From Prorocentrum cordatum (lineage: Eukaryota > Sar > Dinophyceae > Prorocentrales > Prorocentraceae), in the NCBI GenBank assembly GCA_963575745.1, contig CAUYUJ010015686.1, forward strand, positions 35,789 to 99,788: DNA of 64,000 nt. Reading direction: 5' to 3'. This document shows positions 28,480 to 40,444 of this stretch, in pieces. Each line of letters starts with the position of its first letter. Position 1 is the stretch's first letter. The notes under the pieces were generated by a model. It saw only the letters and a list, made by a program, of their open reading frames with translations, was not told the DNA's origin and did no database searches. The translations under genes and the position numbers were made by a program.

Positions 28480-30195
28480 CTCCCATAGCCATCGACGTGC
28501 ATTCCGATGGGAGGAGATCTTGTGCTGGATCTACGGATATTGTTCCCATGGTCGTCGACGTGCATTCCGACGGGGGAGGTCGTGCGCTGGGTCCTCATGC
28601 ATTGCTTCCGTGGCCATCGACGTGCATTCCGATGGGGGGAGATCGTGCGCTGGGAGAGAAGCTGGGAGAAGAGGCCTGGCCCTGCCGTCAGTGGTGGATG
28701 GGACTGGCGGCCTGTCATCGAGCCAAACGTCCGCGCGGAAACGCCGCAATGCTATTCATGGCGAAGTGGCTAAAGATGCAGATGCGAAGCCCCTCGGCAC
28801 TGCTGACGCGACTGCGGATGCTGCAGGGCGAACAACGGCCCCGGCACCCGCCGATTCCCCGCGAGCCCGAGAGCAGGAATCGAGCCCGAGAGCGCAGCCC
28901 GAGGCGGCGGAGGCGGCTGCGTCGCGGGACCTGGGGAGGCGGGGCGGCGTGACAGTGTGGAGGACCGCGGGGGAGCAGCTCACTGAGCACCCCACGCACC
29001 TCCCCGAGCCAGGGGCAGCTGCTCGACCATCCATGACGACGGTGGAAGGCTTGCGGCGCGTGCCACCCCCATGGCCATCGATATGCAGACACATGGGGGG
29101 AGATCGTGGGCTGGGTCCTCCTTTGTTGCCGCCGTGGCCATCGATGTGCATCCCGATGGTGGGAGGTCGTGTGCTGCGACTTCCCTCATTGCTTTTGGCC
29201 ATCGATTTGCATTCCGATGGGGGAATTCGTGCGCGGTGTCCTCCTCTATTTCTCCCGTGGTCATCGATGCGCATTCCGACGGGGGAGATCGAGCGCTGCG
29301 CCCTCCGTTAAATCCCACCAATAGATTCGGGGGGTCATGGCCCACCCGCCGTGGGGGGATCGCGTGTCGGGCCCTCCTTTATTGCTCCCATGGCCATCGA
29401 TGTGCATTCCGGCAGGGGAAGATTATGCGGTGGGTGGGACTTTCCTTATAGCCCCAATGGCCATCGACGCGCATTCCGAAGGGGGGGGGGTCATGCGCCG
29501 GGGGAGAAGCTGGGAAGAGAGGCCTGGCCCTGCCGCCAATGGTGGATGGGGCCGGCGGTCTGTCATCGAGCCATTCGTCCGCGCGGAAACGCCGGAATGC
29601 CATTCATGGCGAAGTGGCTAAATATGCAGATGTGAAGCCCCCCGACCCTGCTGACGCGACTGCGGATGTCGCGGGGCGAACAGCGGCCCCAGCACCCGCG
29701 GCTCCCCCCCCTTTCCAGAGGCCTCTGCCTCGGCGCAGGAACCGAGCCCGGGAGCGCAGCCCGCGGCGGCGGCGGCGGCCGCGTCGCGGGACTTGAGAAG
29801 GCGGGGTGGCGAGACAGCGCGGAGGACCGCGGGGGGGCAGCTCACTGAGCACCCTGCGCACGCACATCCCCGAGCCAGGGGCAGCTGCTCGACCACTCCG
29901 CGATGGCGGTGAAGGGTTCGCGACGCGCGCCACCGCGCATGCGGCGCGCCTTGCAAAGGGTGAGAGCGCCGATGGAGGGAGATCGTCTGATGGGCCCTCC
30001 TTCGTTGCTCCCATGGCCACCGACGTGCACTCCGATGGGGGGGGATCGCGCGCTGGGTCCGCGTCTTCCCTAGCTCCTCCCCTGACCATCGAAGTGCATT
30101 CGGGTGAGGGGGGGGGGGGGGGGGGCTCGATCATTGGGTCGCCCCTGATTGCTCCCATGGTTGCGGAGGTGCATTCTGGCATGGGGTAGAGCGAG
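28480..30195 (+). repeat. Minisatellite (about 62 bp) and tandem duplication of about 845 bp inside the LINE
   Basis: About a dozen imperfect units of CCCATGGCCATCGACGTGCA plus TTCCGATGGGGGGAGATCG plus TGCGCTGGGTCCTC occur at 28480-28655, 29068-29490 and 30005-30190. Between them a block beginning GAGAAGCTGGGAGAAGAGG (28657) recurs near 29503 (GAGAAGCTGGGAAGAGAGGC), with matching downstream sequence through GCAGCTGCTCGACCA. Coding-like text QTSARKRRNAIHGEVAK / HSSARKRRNAIHGEVAK appears in both copies. The duplication separates ORF1 from the endonuclease part. Confidence 0.75.
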
Positions 30196-30739
30196 CGGCC
30201 TGCCTTTCTGCGTTGCTCCTGCGGCTGCCGACTTGCAGTCTGATGGCCGGGGTTCTACTCCTGGCCGCGATGGCATCTCGGATGACGGGCAAGGGCGCGC
30301 TGTTCATGGACGTGCTGGCTTGCGTGCTGCGGCGACTTAGTGGACGTGAGGATGGCCTGGTAGTGGTTGGTGGCTTGTCCTATTTTGGGGTACCAGGGAA
30401 TTTCGATGATGACGAAATCTGCGGGCTTGCCATGGGGCGCACAGAGACACGCTAATACGATGCGTCCGCCTCGGAGGCGCGCGTCCGACCCGAACATATA
30501 GCATGTCCATCTCGAAGCATGTCGGTGCTCGAGCGGCGTGGCCAGAAAGCGCCCACCACGACGCATGCACTAAAACATTTCTCGGCGCGCGCGTCGCCCC
30601 TGGCGGGGGGGGCGACGAACGCATAATATACGCATGTTGGGGGGGGCGCCGATGCTAGACTAGAGCAGAGGGCCACGTCGACGACGGGTTCTCCCTGCGC
30701 TGCTGGCTCAATGGTCGCGGCGGCGTCTGAGCAGCGGAA

Positions 30740-31480
30740 TGCGCCGACGCCGATCGCCCTCAGATTGAAGCGTGCTGTTGCGACGGCCAGCGTGGAGGGC
30801 GCTGAGCCTTCAAGGTGCGCATGGAAGGTTGTCGGTCGCAGATTGTGTTGATCCGGGAGCATGGGGCCCTCGACAGACAGTTGCCGTCCTTGCAGGCACA
30901 TATCAAGGATCTTGGCTTCCATGGCTTGTTTGCAGGTGCAATCGAGACGATCAAGCAAGGGCGGCCCGGCGGGACCGCGGTGTTGGCGCCTTCTCATATT
31001 ATGACGAAAGCCCCCTTCTGCGAGAGACAGCCGTATCATACATCCTGGGAGGATCGTTGCTGCTGATGTGGCTTGGTTCGTGACGGGTTGAGTGGTGGCT
31101 GTCTCGGTCTACCCCATCTCTGGAAAAGGCTCAGTGTCGATAGTGAGGCGTTGCTTGCGACCCTTGGCAGGTATCTCGCTGAGCTCAATGGGCTTGGAAA
31201 AGATTGGATCGCGATGGGGGGCTGGAATATGCCGTCCAGCAGCTTGCCAGACGGACGGGCGAATGGCGCGGGCGGTTCCTGCGCTAGGCCTGCGCGACCA
31301 ATGCGCGTTGCTGACTTTCCAGGTAGCATCATTGACAAAGGCTTGACATGTAGCAATCTTGATACGCGAGCGCGAAGGCCTGCGGTGATCGATTACAACA
31401 ACATCACGGTACAAGTACCTGAGGCGCTTTCAGCGCTGGTTGAGGGACAGGGAGTCTGGGGCGAGGGCGGCGGTTGAGCC
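30740..31480 (+). pseudogene. LINE endonuclease (EEP/APE-like) remnant
   Basis: Frames at 30815-31066 and 31073-31477 together show the pattern of an endonuclease/exonuclease/phosphatase domain: GALDRQLPSLQAHIKDLGFH, RPGGTAVLAPSHIMTK (the usual GG-x-A-I/V-L strand), LLATLGRYLAELNGLGKDWI with AMGGWNMPSSSL (usual form WxxxGDWN, the Asp here Gly), then GLTCSNLDTRA and VIDYNNITVQV (usual xIDYxxxS). Frame changes and the lost Asp make it inactive. It sits between the duplicated block and the RT remnant. Confidence 0.65.
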
Positions 31481-31510
31481 CGTGCTGTTCGCTGAGACGC
31501 CGCCCATTGG

Positions 31511-32050
31511 ATGCGCGCTTTTTCCTATGAGTTGGAGCCGGGTCGAACGGCGAGTTTTTTTGCGCCACGAACGCGGAGGATGCCAAAGTTGCTTGGGACT
31601 CTCTACTGGGCGGTATTGAATCTAAGCTGCAAGGCGCGCGCGATTGCGTCGAGGGCGGTGAGGCTCGCGCGACGAATGGGCGAGGAGGACCTCTCGCGAT
31701 GGAAGTTCAGCGAACCAAATGGCGCCCTATGGCGCCCTACGTATGCGAGGACGCCACAGGATTTGCCATTGCGACCTCTGTCCGCGGCTCGAAAGCGGAG
31801 CGCGCATTGTCTTAGAGCACGCGGCTATGTCTCCAAGCTCATCGACAAGCTGTTGAATTGGAGGAATGGAGAGCGCGTGCTGGCAGATGGTGGTGATCTG
31901 ACTCCCCTGGCGACCTGGGTGGTGGAGTTTGGGTGTTTTGCGCGTGGCGTTCGACAGTGTAATATGACGCTGGAGGCTTTGCCGAATTGGGCCGCTGACA
32001 TCGTCGCGTCTGGGTCCTGCTTCTGGTTATTGGCGCGCGATGATCAATAG
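31511..32050 (+). pseudogene. LINE linker between endonuclease and RT
   Basis: An open stretch of about 180 codons (SYELEPGRTASFFAPRTRRM, then YVSKLIDKLLNWRNGE) in the place where LINEs carry the segment between EEP and RT. No motif of its own; assigned by position. Confidence 0.45.
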
Positions 32051-32325
32051 CGCATGGTGGCTAGCATAGGTAAGTTGCATGAGGGGAGCAGGCTGAGCAC
32101 GATCGCATGAATTCCGCTAAGTGGAAGAAGTGGGTGGGTCAGTCCTTCGACAAAGGGACCAATGGTGCACGTGGGCCCACGCGAATTCAGGCTGCCCAAG
32201 AAATCGCGGCGGCAGGTGCTGAGTATATCCCCCCGTGAGCCGGCTGATCGCGAGTTAGGGGCGCGGCGAAAGGCGCGGGGTATTCATGGAGCTGAGGCCC
32301 CAACGCTACCAGAGGATCATGAGCA

Positions 32326-33731
32326 GTGGGATTTGTAGCCGCACATTTCTGTCGCGATGCTGAGGGAAGCGATTCAGACTCTCAAGTGGAGATGGCGGCT
32401 GGGCCTTCCGCGCTGCAGCCCCGCTCGCTGTGGTTTCTGTCCACGGAGGCGTCGATGGCCACGGCGGCTTTGTTCGTGAAGTCTGAGGAGCTGCGGGCCT
32501 GGCCATCTCTGCGCATTCATTCGGAAATGGCGCTTCCCAAGGATGGAGGCGGTGCCAGCTTGGTGGCCCCTATGCACGCAATTGCGCGGATTTGGTCGCG
32601 GGTTAGAAGGCCGCGAGTCGCCAGAGACGAGCTCGGCGTTCATGCATAATCGGCAGGCTGAGGTATCCAAGCTGCTGGGCGAACGCTCCGCGACAGTGAT
32701 GATGGGTGTGGCAATGTTTGGACGCGGTGGAGATCAGCAGTCGTTCCCAGGAGGCATCAGCAGTGGGGGTCCATTGAGGCTGCTCGGGGAGCTGGTCGCT
32801 CCTAACCAAATGCCTAGGGCTGCGAAGGCCTTTGCATCGCTGTAGAAGTTCACAATTGTGAAGCAGGGTATCTTTCCTGGATGTACCCGCGCTACTACGC
32901 TTGTGACTGCGCTGATAGTCCGCGCGCTTCTTCGCGCGCAGCAGCTGTGTCCCGAGGTGTCACCGCGGGCGCCCGTTGACGACGGCGCCATTCAGCGGGT
33001 TGGGCAGGACCCCGGCGAGCAAGAGTGGTCTGCGCCAGCTTGGACTTGTAGTCCAGCCTGCGCAGTCTGGCTTCGTGGCAACGACCAGAGAGGTCAGCAA
33101 GAAGTTTCTCCTGAAGGCCAGAATGCTGCGTCTATCCCAGAGGAAGCAGTTGCGCAATCTGGGGCATGATGTGGCCGGAGGCCGCGTGGCCAGAACAGTT
33201 CTGAAGGGCAGGCTGCACAAACTCAACAATCGAATGGGACGAGTTCGCATGTTGCAGAAGATGGTAGGGGCTAGGGCGGGCGCTTGTCGGCGGCTGCGCA
33301 TGGGATCTCTGTCTGGGGTGCCGGATGCTGATCTACGGGTGCTGAGGCAAACGGCGAGTGTTCTTGCTGGAGTTCATTCCAAGGGTCCCAGCCTTACGGC
33401 TTATTTAGTGACGCGGAAGGACCCATAGATGGATCCCATATTCGACGCCACTCTGAACATGATGACGACGTATGCCAGTTGCATGTGGGATTTGAGGTTG
33501 GAGATGGCCAAAGTTGAACGAGCGTGGCGAGTCCTGCAGCAGGAATGGGAGACGGTGTCCCCGTCTTGGCAAGGTGTGCGTGGCCTCGTGGTAACCACAT
33601 GGCTCTCGGTGCGCAGAGTGGGATGGGACCTGCTACGCAGTCCGGTGTTACTCGGCGGTGATGGGCGGTGCTACTATAATGTGCAAGTCGTTCGCAAAGA
33701 TATCCCGAGGTTGCCCAGAGATGGAGTTTGA
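32326..33731 (+). pseudogene. LINE reverse transcriptase remnant
   Basis: In order: WPSLRIHSEMALPKDGGGAS with AIARIWSRVRRPRVARDE (RT lead-in: WP..xxxLPK.GG.R..yRxWxRxR); IVKQGIFPGCTRATTLV (template block GI.AGCxxATT); RAPVDDGAIQ, the catalytic VDD at about 32968-32990; and a thumb-like region LKARMLRLSQRKQLRNLGHD, GAGACRRLRMGSL and LTAYLVTRKDP, followed after a TAG at 33426-33428 by DPIFDATLNMMTTYASCMWD. Frames shift at least three times, so no functional enzyme is encoded. Confidence 0.7.
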
Positions 33732-34089
33732 CGCTGGCAAGGCAGACGGACTCTAGAGCATCAGGTGGATCATTGTGAAGGTGGAGAGCAGGTGTTGATG
33801 CAAGCGCTACGTTGAATTAATGGCGGAAAGCAGGCTGCCACTACTTCTCCACAGGTGGATTGCGTTTTTCATAGCTTATGGTCTGGTGGGTTGGGGACTG
33901 TGCAGAAGCGGCAGCAGCGTGGATGGATTCAATCACCCTTCTGGCCACATCCTCAATGTCAGCAGCGAGCTCGTGTGGATGATCTGGGACATGTCATGCA
34001 TGCATGTCCGAGACTGTTGGGGTTAGATCGCGCTAAGGCCTTGCCTGCCTGGAACGAAGAGTTGGAAAAGATAAAGGGGGAGGCTGAGT

Positions 34090-34915
34090 GACGAAACTGT
34101 AGATGGGTTTGGTCCTGATATATTTCACCGGATTAGGTTCTGTATTGGTCTCCCCCAGGCCCCTAAGCGTCTCCCAGGTCCTCCCTTGAGCCTTCCCACC
34201 GACGTCTGGGGCGATTGGACCTCGAATCCTAGCATTTGGGGACCTGTGGTTGTTTTGATGGGTCGGGGAGGCAAGCTCTTGGCCAACATTTCGGAGATGG
34301 GAGCGGTCGGCTGTACATATGGGAGACGGAAGGATCCCCCTTCGCGCGGCCTACAGGCCACTCCCAAGACCGATCCAAACTGGGGGCCGTTCTGAAAAAT
34401 ATGCTGTGCTGCGGGGGGTCCAGTTGTTCCCTTCCCTGGGCCTGGTGGTTTCGGATCTCCTTGGGGCGGTGCGTGAGGGGCGGAATTGTCTGACGTCAAT
34501 GCATCAGCGAGCGGAACCCATGCTGATATCTGGAGGCAGAATTTGCGTGTGGGTGGTGGCGACGCCAGTTGGACCCCGCCCCGATTCAAGTGGGTGTCAG
34601 CACACCTGGACCTTCTGGGGTTTTGACACGGGGGGAACCCCCTGTTGAATGGTGGTTCGGGTATGCCTGGGCTGATTTTCTTCGCCAGAGTTGGAGCCAT
34701 GGACAACAGGGTCTCTGATGCCCATGTGGAGGCGGAGACAGACAGGCTCCAGATCGCCAAAAATTATGCTAAGTTTGATGGCTGGGCTGCCGCCCAGAGT
34801 GCTGCCCATACGGAAGTGGTGGAAGAGCAGTTCTCCTCTCGTTCCTCCATGTGGCCGAGGTGGTGTCCTCCCTCCTCCTCCTCCTCCTTCTCCTCCTCCT
34901 CCTCCGACTCTTCCT
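34090..34915 (+). pseudogene. LINE RNase H remnant
   Basis: Fragments in shifting frames: CFDGSGRQA (first Asp), GLVVSDLLGAVREGRN (second Asp in a V-S-D strand), DIWRQNLRV..FKWVSAHLDLL (the K/RWVxAHL strand) and WWFGYAWADFFARVGA with MDNRVSDAHVEAETDRLQIA (last Asp). The order and spacing are those of RNase H at the end of LINE polyproteins. It is broken by frameshifts and a stop. Confidence 0.65.
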
Positions 34916-34917
34916 AG

Positions 34918-35466
34918 CTTCCAGGAGCACGTGTTTCATCAGGCTGGGGCCTTCCTTGTGTGCAGGCACTGCTTAGCTAAAGGGAAGACGGCCTCCACCC
35001 TGCGACATCTTACGGCAGGTAGCCGTAGGAATTGCCTGCCCTCACCCCTTCAGCGCGAGCGAGCCAGACTGGCGCTCAGCCGTGGCGGTTTGCACGCGGA
35101 CGCGCCGCCCCAGGCCAGGCCCGAGGCGGTGCAGCCGGCCATGGTGGCTGCTGACGGGTTCCTGGGTCTGCGAGTGAGGGGCCGTCCTCGGGGCCTGGGA
35201 TGCCTGTGGATTCTTCTGTCTCGGGGCCCGGTCCTGTGATGGAGGAGGGCGAGTTCGAGGTTGTCACTGCCCTGGGGCATAGAATGCGGCGAAACGGCCC
35301 ATTCATTTTTTGTTTTGAGTGTGGTTCCGATTGTGCTCGTCGGCTCAGTCCGAAGCTTCGTGGTCTATGTAGGCCACTGACCTCGGGTGTCTTGGCGCCT
35401 GGGCCTCGGAAGGCCATAGCCAGGATCCAGGAGGGTAAGCACCCGAAATCTGGTGTGGTGTTTTAG
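34918..35466 (+). pseudogene. LINE C-terminal Cys/His-rich tail
   Basis: FQEHVFHQAGAFLVCRHCLA with RHLTAGSRRNC, then after a frame change GHRMRRNGPFIFCFECGSDC with LRGLCRPL and ARIQEGKHPKSGVVF before a stop at 35464-35466. Two H..CxxC..C arrangements look like zinc-binding modules after the RNase H. The element appears to end near here. Confidence 0.55.
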
Positions 35467-35469
35467 TTT

Positions 35470-36300
35470 TGGGCCCCCTCGTCCGTCGTCGTCCGCCCGT
35501 GCGTGCCCGCCCGCATACGTGTGTTGATTCGGCCACCACGCGGAACACGGCATCAAGGCGCCCGACGGCTGCGGGACGTGTCAGGGGGCCCGTGGGGAGT
35601 CTTTCGACTCGCAGTAGTTTCGAGGCGCGATCGGGCAACTTGGCCGCGCTCTCATGGCTGTTATCCTGCTATCCTCGTCCTCCTCCTGCACCCCTTCCCG
35701 CTCTCTTGCTCATCCTTTCCCTCCTTTTCATCCTCCTCTCCGCGCGCGCGGTGGGCGAGGGGGGAAGCAGGAGGATGAGGATGAGGAGAAACAGGAAGGA
35801 CGAGGAGGAGGAGGAGGAGGAGAAAGGCGGAGAAGGAAGAGAGGCGGAAGGGGAAGGGAGGAGAAAAAGTCGGACCGATCGATGGATCGAACTGTCGGGC
35901 CCCTGCCCTGGTCCACCAAGAAACTGCACGTGCCGGAGAGGGAGGAGGAGGCATGGCAGGGGCAGGGGAAGGCGGTCGGAGGGCGTGCGCTGGCAGCTCT
36001 AACACCCATGTGCCTTCTCCGAGGGCTGTGGAACACAGCCCCCGCCAATGTGGAGAAGGTCCTGCCTACGAGTCGCAGTGGGCCCTCGAGGCCGACTGCG
36101 AGACGCAAGGAGGTATCGGAGACCGACGACACCGAACGTGTGAGCATGCACGCAGGGGCAGAGACGAGAAGGGACAGACAGACAGACACCTCTGGGGGGC
36201 CTCTAGCTCGCCCACAACTCACAGAGCTTTTGAGCCCCCGAGCTTCACCAGGAACAAAAACGAGCTCCTGCACCCAAGGAGGCCGCGGACCCAGACGAGA
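35470..36300. other. No supported gene; CT- and GA-rich tracts
   Basis: TCC-rich 35670-35740 and GGA-rich 35770-35870. Long open frames on both strands are translations of these tracts. Confidence 0.5.
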
Positions 36301-36412
36301 AGGGAGGAGGAGGAATTGGAGGAGGAGGAGGAGGAGGAGGAATCGGAGGAGGAGGAATTGGAGGAGGAGGAGGAGGAGGAGGAGGAGGAGGAGGAGGAGG
36401 AGGGGGGGACCA
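36300..36412. repeat. (GGA)n microsatellite
   Basis: A nearly pure GGAGGA run interrupted by AATT. It creates poly-Glu, poly-Arg and poly-Ser frames. Confidence 0.9.
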
Positions 36413-36819
36413 GAGCAAACCCAAGATACATCACCGATGTTGCATGCAAGAAACCAATGCGATCCCAATTCCCCCCCGAGCAGGTCCCGTACAGGCGGTG
36501 TGTTGCTTCGCTGCGCAAGACGAGACTGCGCATTCGGAGGGGGGAGAATCGATACCAACACCACCAGGAGGCCCACCTCCAGCGAGAAGGTCCACGATGC
36601 CTCCCCGAGCTGGATGCTGGGGATGTCTCGCGCGACAGGGGGGGACCACACCACCAGGGAGACTCCCCCTTGGCTCCTCGCACCTCCTCGCCCTGCTGGT
36701 GTTGGTGTCGCCGTTCCTTGTTCCCAGCCCATGGGCCAGCAATTTCTGGCGGGTGTCTCCGTGTTGAAAAGGAGCAGCCCAGGGAGCCAGGTCTATCAAA
36801 CTCATGGCAATGTCCAACG

Positions 36820-37200
36820 ACAACCCCGCTTTGCAAAAGGAGCCGCCCTGCATCCGTGCAACTGTTGCACCAGGCATTTGTTTTTTGGCACATTGTTGCC
36901 AAAACTCTCAGCACAGATGCCCATGCACAATTCTGTACTTCTGGAAATGCAATTAAAGGATGTCTGTGACGACGCGAGCCCCATTATAAAACGAAACCGC
37001 CCTCCCGCCGTGCGAGTGATCGATTTGTTCAAAATGAGAGTGCGCGGCGCCAAAGCGAGAACTCCATTTTGAAAATGATTCGCCCTTCATCCGTGTGACG
37101 TTTGTTTTGTGTAAGACATGCGCCCCGCGCCAATGCGAAAACCCCATTTTGACCCACTCACGTAAACCATCCGTGCAACAACTGAACATGTCAAACCTCA
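36820..37200. repeat. Degenerate tandem repeat, about 75-bp unit
   Basis: Units share CGCCAAxGCGAxAACxCCATTTTGA, CATCCGTGCxA and TTTGT. Weakly conserved. Confidence 0.45.
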
Positions 37201-37599
37201 AACTCGTAACACAGTAAGGAAGTCTCGGGCAAAACGCCCGGCCCGCCCACCAGATACACCCATGGTGATGCGACACGGACGAATTATCTATGAGGGGGAA
37301 CGATCGGGGGAAAGAGACTGGCTAAGGATGGGAACATTGAGAATGAAATCGGCAATACATCGAAGACAACTTGAAGATTTGCCCTTGACCGCGTAATCAC
37401 AAATTCCTGGAAGATGTAGGGCACCCCGGCCCCGAGCGGCGATTCATGGGCGATCGGAGATTGAAGCTTGCCCCCTGGGCCAGCCCCTCTGTCGTTGCCC
37501 CTGAGCCCCAAAAGAAGAGGCATGGATGAGGAAAAGGCGGAGAGGGAACGAAGCGGTGGCGGGCGGGAACCCAGAGGAACGACCCGACAGAAGGGACCG

Positions 37600-37800
37600 G
37601 ACGAGCAGTAAGACGAAGCCAGGACGACGATCAAATCGGGGGAGGACAGATCGAAAATCTCTGAGATCCGGCGGGCTCTGGAGCATGTCTTGGGGCGCCG
37701 CGGCCTTCTCCGAGCGTTCGGGAACACGCTCTAAGAGCGTTCCGGAACGCTCCAGAACGGGATTTATCCTCGTCCCAGCCCCGTCCGGACCCGAGCGACC
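37600..37800. repeat. Repeat Z, copy 1
   Basis: CTCTGAGATCCGGCGG..GGATGTCT-like..GGCGCCGCGGCCTTCTC then GAGCGTTCGGGAACACGCTC, TAAGAGCGTTCCGGAACGCTC and ATCCTCGTCC. Nested GAGCGTTC/GAACGCTC palindromes. Confidence 0.65.
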
Positions 37801-38006
37801 CAAGCCCGACCCGATCGATGCCGAGGCGAGCGACCGGGCGCGCGCGAGGCGCGCGCCGGAAACGCGATGGTGGAGACGGCCTGCCCCATCGCGGCGGCGG
37901 CGGGTCCGCGCCGCACGGGGGCCGCGCGCCGCCGAGGGGCGGGGCGAGGAGCCGAGAGGGGGGCGGGCCAGCTGGGGCAGGATCCAAGACGAAGCCAGGA
38001 TGAGGA

Positions 38007-38167
38007 CAACATCGCAGGGCTGAACCTAAACGGTGTTTTTTGTTTTCGTTTTGTCTTCGTTTTCCCTCGTTTTGTCTTCAATCCGCCTTTACCGCAAAAC
38101 GGAGTCGAAACGAAAACGGCCCACGAAATCACCAAAAACACCGTTTAGGTCCAGCCCTGCAACATCG
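38007..38167. mobile_element. hAT-like MITE with 8-bp target-site duplication
   Basis: A 145-bp element (38015-38159) with inverted ends CAGGGCTGAACCTAAACGGT and CAGGGCTGGACCTAAACGGT (26 of 28 over the full arms) and an interior rich in TTTTGT/ACAAAA. It is flanked by perfect 8-bp repeats CAACATCG at 38007-38014 and 38160-38167. The paralogous segment at 46637-46663 (GGACAACATCGGGTGAG) is the uninterrupted site. An 8-bp duplication and a CAGGG end fit non-autonomous hAT elements. Confidence 0.85.
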
Positions 38168-38349
38168 GGTGAGGATGCAGTCGGCCCGTAGCAGAAGGAT
38201 GCGCGACAAGGATGCAAGGGCCTCGGACGCCCATGTCGAAGCTTTTTGAGCGGAGCGCGGCCAACGAAAGTGGCCAAGGATGGATCGAGGAGGCAAGGAT
38301 GCAAGCGTACCCTTGGAAAAACTGCCCATCCTTACTATGCGGTTTGATT

Positions 38350-38490
38350 GTAGATCGGGAACCTCTGAGATCACGTGGCTCTGAAGGATGTCTCGGGCGG
38401 GCGCCGCGGCCTTCTCAGAGCGTTCTGGCACGCTCTTAGAGCGTTGTGGAACGCTCTGGGATGGATGTGTCCTCGTCCTGGCCCCACCGG
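38350..38490. repeat. Repeat Z, copy 2
   Basis: CTCTGAGATCACG..GGATGTCTCGGG..GCCGCGGCCTTCTCAGAGCG, TTAGAGCGTTGTGGAACGCTC and GTGTCCTCGTCC. Confidence 0.65.
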
Positions 38491-38494
38491 AGGA

Positions 38495-38710
38495 TCAGTC
38501 AGCATCGAAGCGGGAGATCGGGTCGGATCGGATCGGACCTGGCGCCGGATCGGGCTGCATCGGCACGGGGGGTCGACATCGACTCGGAGCGGCCATGCCA
38601 GGATACACAACAGCGCCATGCAAGCGTCGGGCCGTACCAAATCGATGGGATATTTGAAAAACGGAAATGAACCCCGACTGGCTCGACTGGAATCGGCGGT
38701 GCGTCGCCGA
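38495..38710. repeat. GGATCGG-rich block shared with 21400-21570
   Basis: Both loci contain GTCGACATCG/ATCGACATCG, GCCAGGATxCAC, CAGCGCCAxGCAAGC and end with CTGGAATCGG. About 150-200 bp; type unknown. Confidence 0.5.
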
Positions 38711-38719
38711 TAGATCGGC

Positions 38720-40400
38720 GATGTGACCCCGTCGGGGAAGCGCCGCGGTTCTGGGCACAGTTCCGGCACCCATGCACCGCTTGGCGAGGAATCGTCGACT
38801 AAGGCGTCGGCTTGCGCACGGACGGCCCCTCTAGGTAGTCAGGGCTGGCCTGAACAGGCCCCCCGAGTACACTAGGGCGGTCTCAACACGCGCCAACCCT
38901 GAGGCCTGGAACGACGACGGGTGGTGAGAGGCCAGCTGGGACTGACTGTGGGCGCGTAACGCGACGCCCTACAAGGGTCGACGATGCCCCCCTTCTCAGC
39001 CAGCCACCCCCTTCTCTCGGCGCCCCTGAAGGGGGGAAGGTGCGGGGGCGCCCGGGAGGAGTCGCCCAGAGCCGCGCGGCCTTCTGCTGCGCGGGGCTCC
39101 ATCCTCTTGGCGGTGGGGGGGATCGAAGGGGGGAGGAGACTGCTCCTTGAGGTCTCGAGAAGATCCACGAGGGCCCAAGGATTAGCCACTATGGGATCGT
39201 GTCAGCTCGGCCAGACTGCGCTAAGGTAAATAAGCACACCTCTAGAATGTCAAGGCAAGACTGCATGACGCCCAAGCAACTAGCGGCGAGCGAAAGTAAA
39301 CTCAGCTGAACTAGATCAAAAGCTGAGCCGAAGCACGCAGGGACAAGTTAGGCTCCTACAACATAGAATGCACACCGCACTGATTCAAGCAACAGTACAT
39401 TAGACACGTGCACCATCTGGCAACCACTGAGCTAGTACAAGACACGCTCAACACAATTAAACAACAATTGACAAAATAATATGCAACTTCCGCACACTAT
39501 CGTGAGGGTCTGCGTTGGCTGAAATCTCGCCTTTGCTTTGAATGATGCCCCTTCCTCGATTCACAGATATTCACAGCATACGACATACGACGCAATTCCC
39601 GTCGGACGCCAGCTCGGCCAGAAGGAGTATCTGCATGTGCTGTAAGGGGATGCAGGGGGCGAAAACATATCTCAAGTCTGCAAACAAATGCAATCAGCAT
39701 CATATGCTTCGAACGAAAATCATGATACCCACCGCACTGACATCTCAATTTAGTATCAACTCGGGTGTACCCGGGCGCGAACGCGCGCACGCGCATCGGC
39801 GCTCGGTTCTGAGCGCCCTTACGCTACTGGAAGCGTCTGGGCTAAATTGCAGCACGCAGGGCTACCATCAGGACAAACCTCTGTCGCGTCAGGGCAATGA
39901 TCGTCTCCTCCTGCGGTGTTCCATCCAAACGCCCGCACAACTGCAGCGAGTAGTACGTCCGACCTGCCTGCACTGCATCCACATTTGACTCTGACTCGCT
40001 GGCCGCGCTCGCCGACCTTTTGGCCATGCCAGCGTGCTCGGCGGCGCTGGGACAAACGCTCCGACCACGTGCCCGACGCATTTTGCCCGGCTGTAACTAC
40101 CTACTCATGCACAAGGCAGCCGTGAAGGTGAGGCGACGTGGCGGTCTCGACCAAAATATCCATACGGACCAGCCCCACACGTCCCGAGCCACCACACGCG
40201 GCAATGCTATCTCCCGGCATGCCTTAGGCATGCAAGCGAGAACTGCCCCACTGGCGTAGGTCGAACCAGCTCTAGCAGGTCATTCTGCTGCTAGAGGCTG
40301 AGGTAGCAAAAAATAGCGGCAGCGGGGCGCTTTTTCAGAATGCGGCGACTGCTGCTAGCACCTGCCCATCTTTCCACTTCTCCGTTCTTCCTTCCCTGTC
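38720..40400. other. No supported gene
   Basis: Part (39220-39760) is richer in A+T than its surroundings. No frame has coding character and no repeat family was recognised. Confidence 0.4.
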
Positions 40401-40444
40401 TTTCCCTCAACCTACGTACAGCAAGCAATTATCATGTATCGGTA

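Noticed and set aside
28480-30195. CRISPR-like spaced repeats in the 62-bp minisatellite
   Set aside because: Units are contiguous and imperfect with no unique spacers, in a eukaryotic context and inside a LINE.
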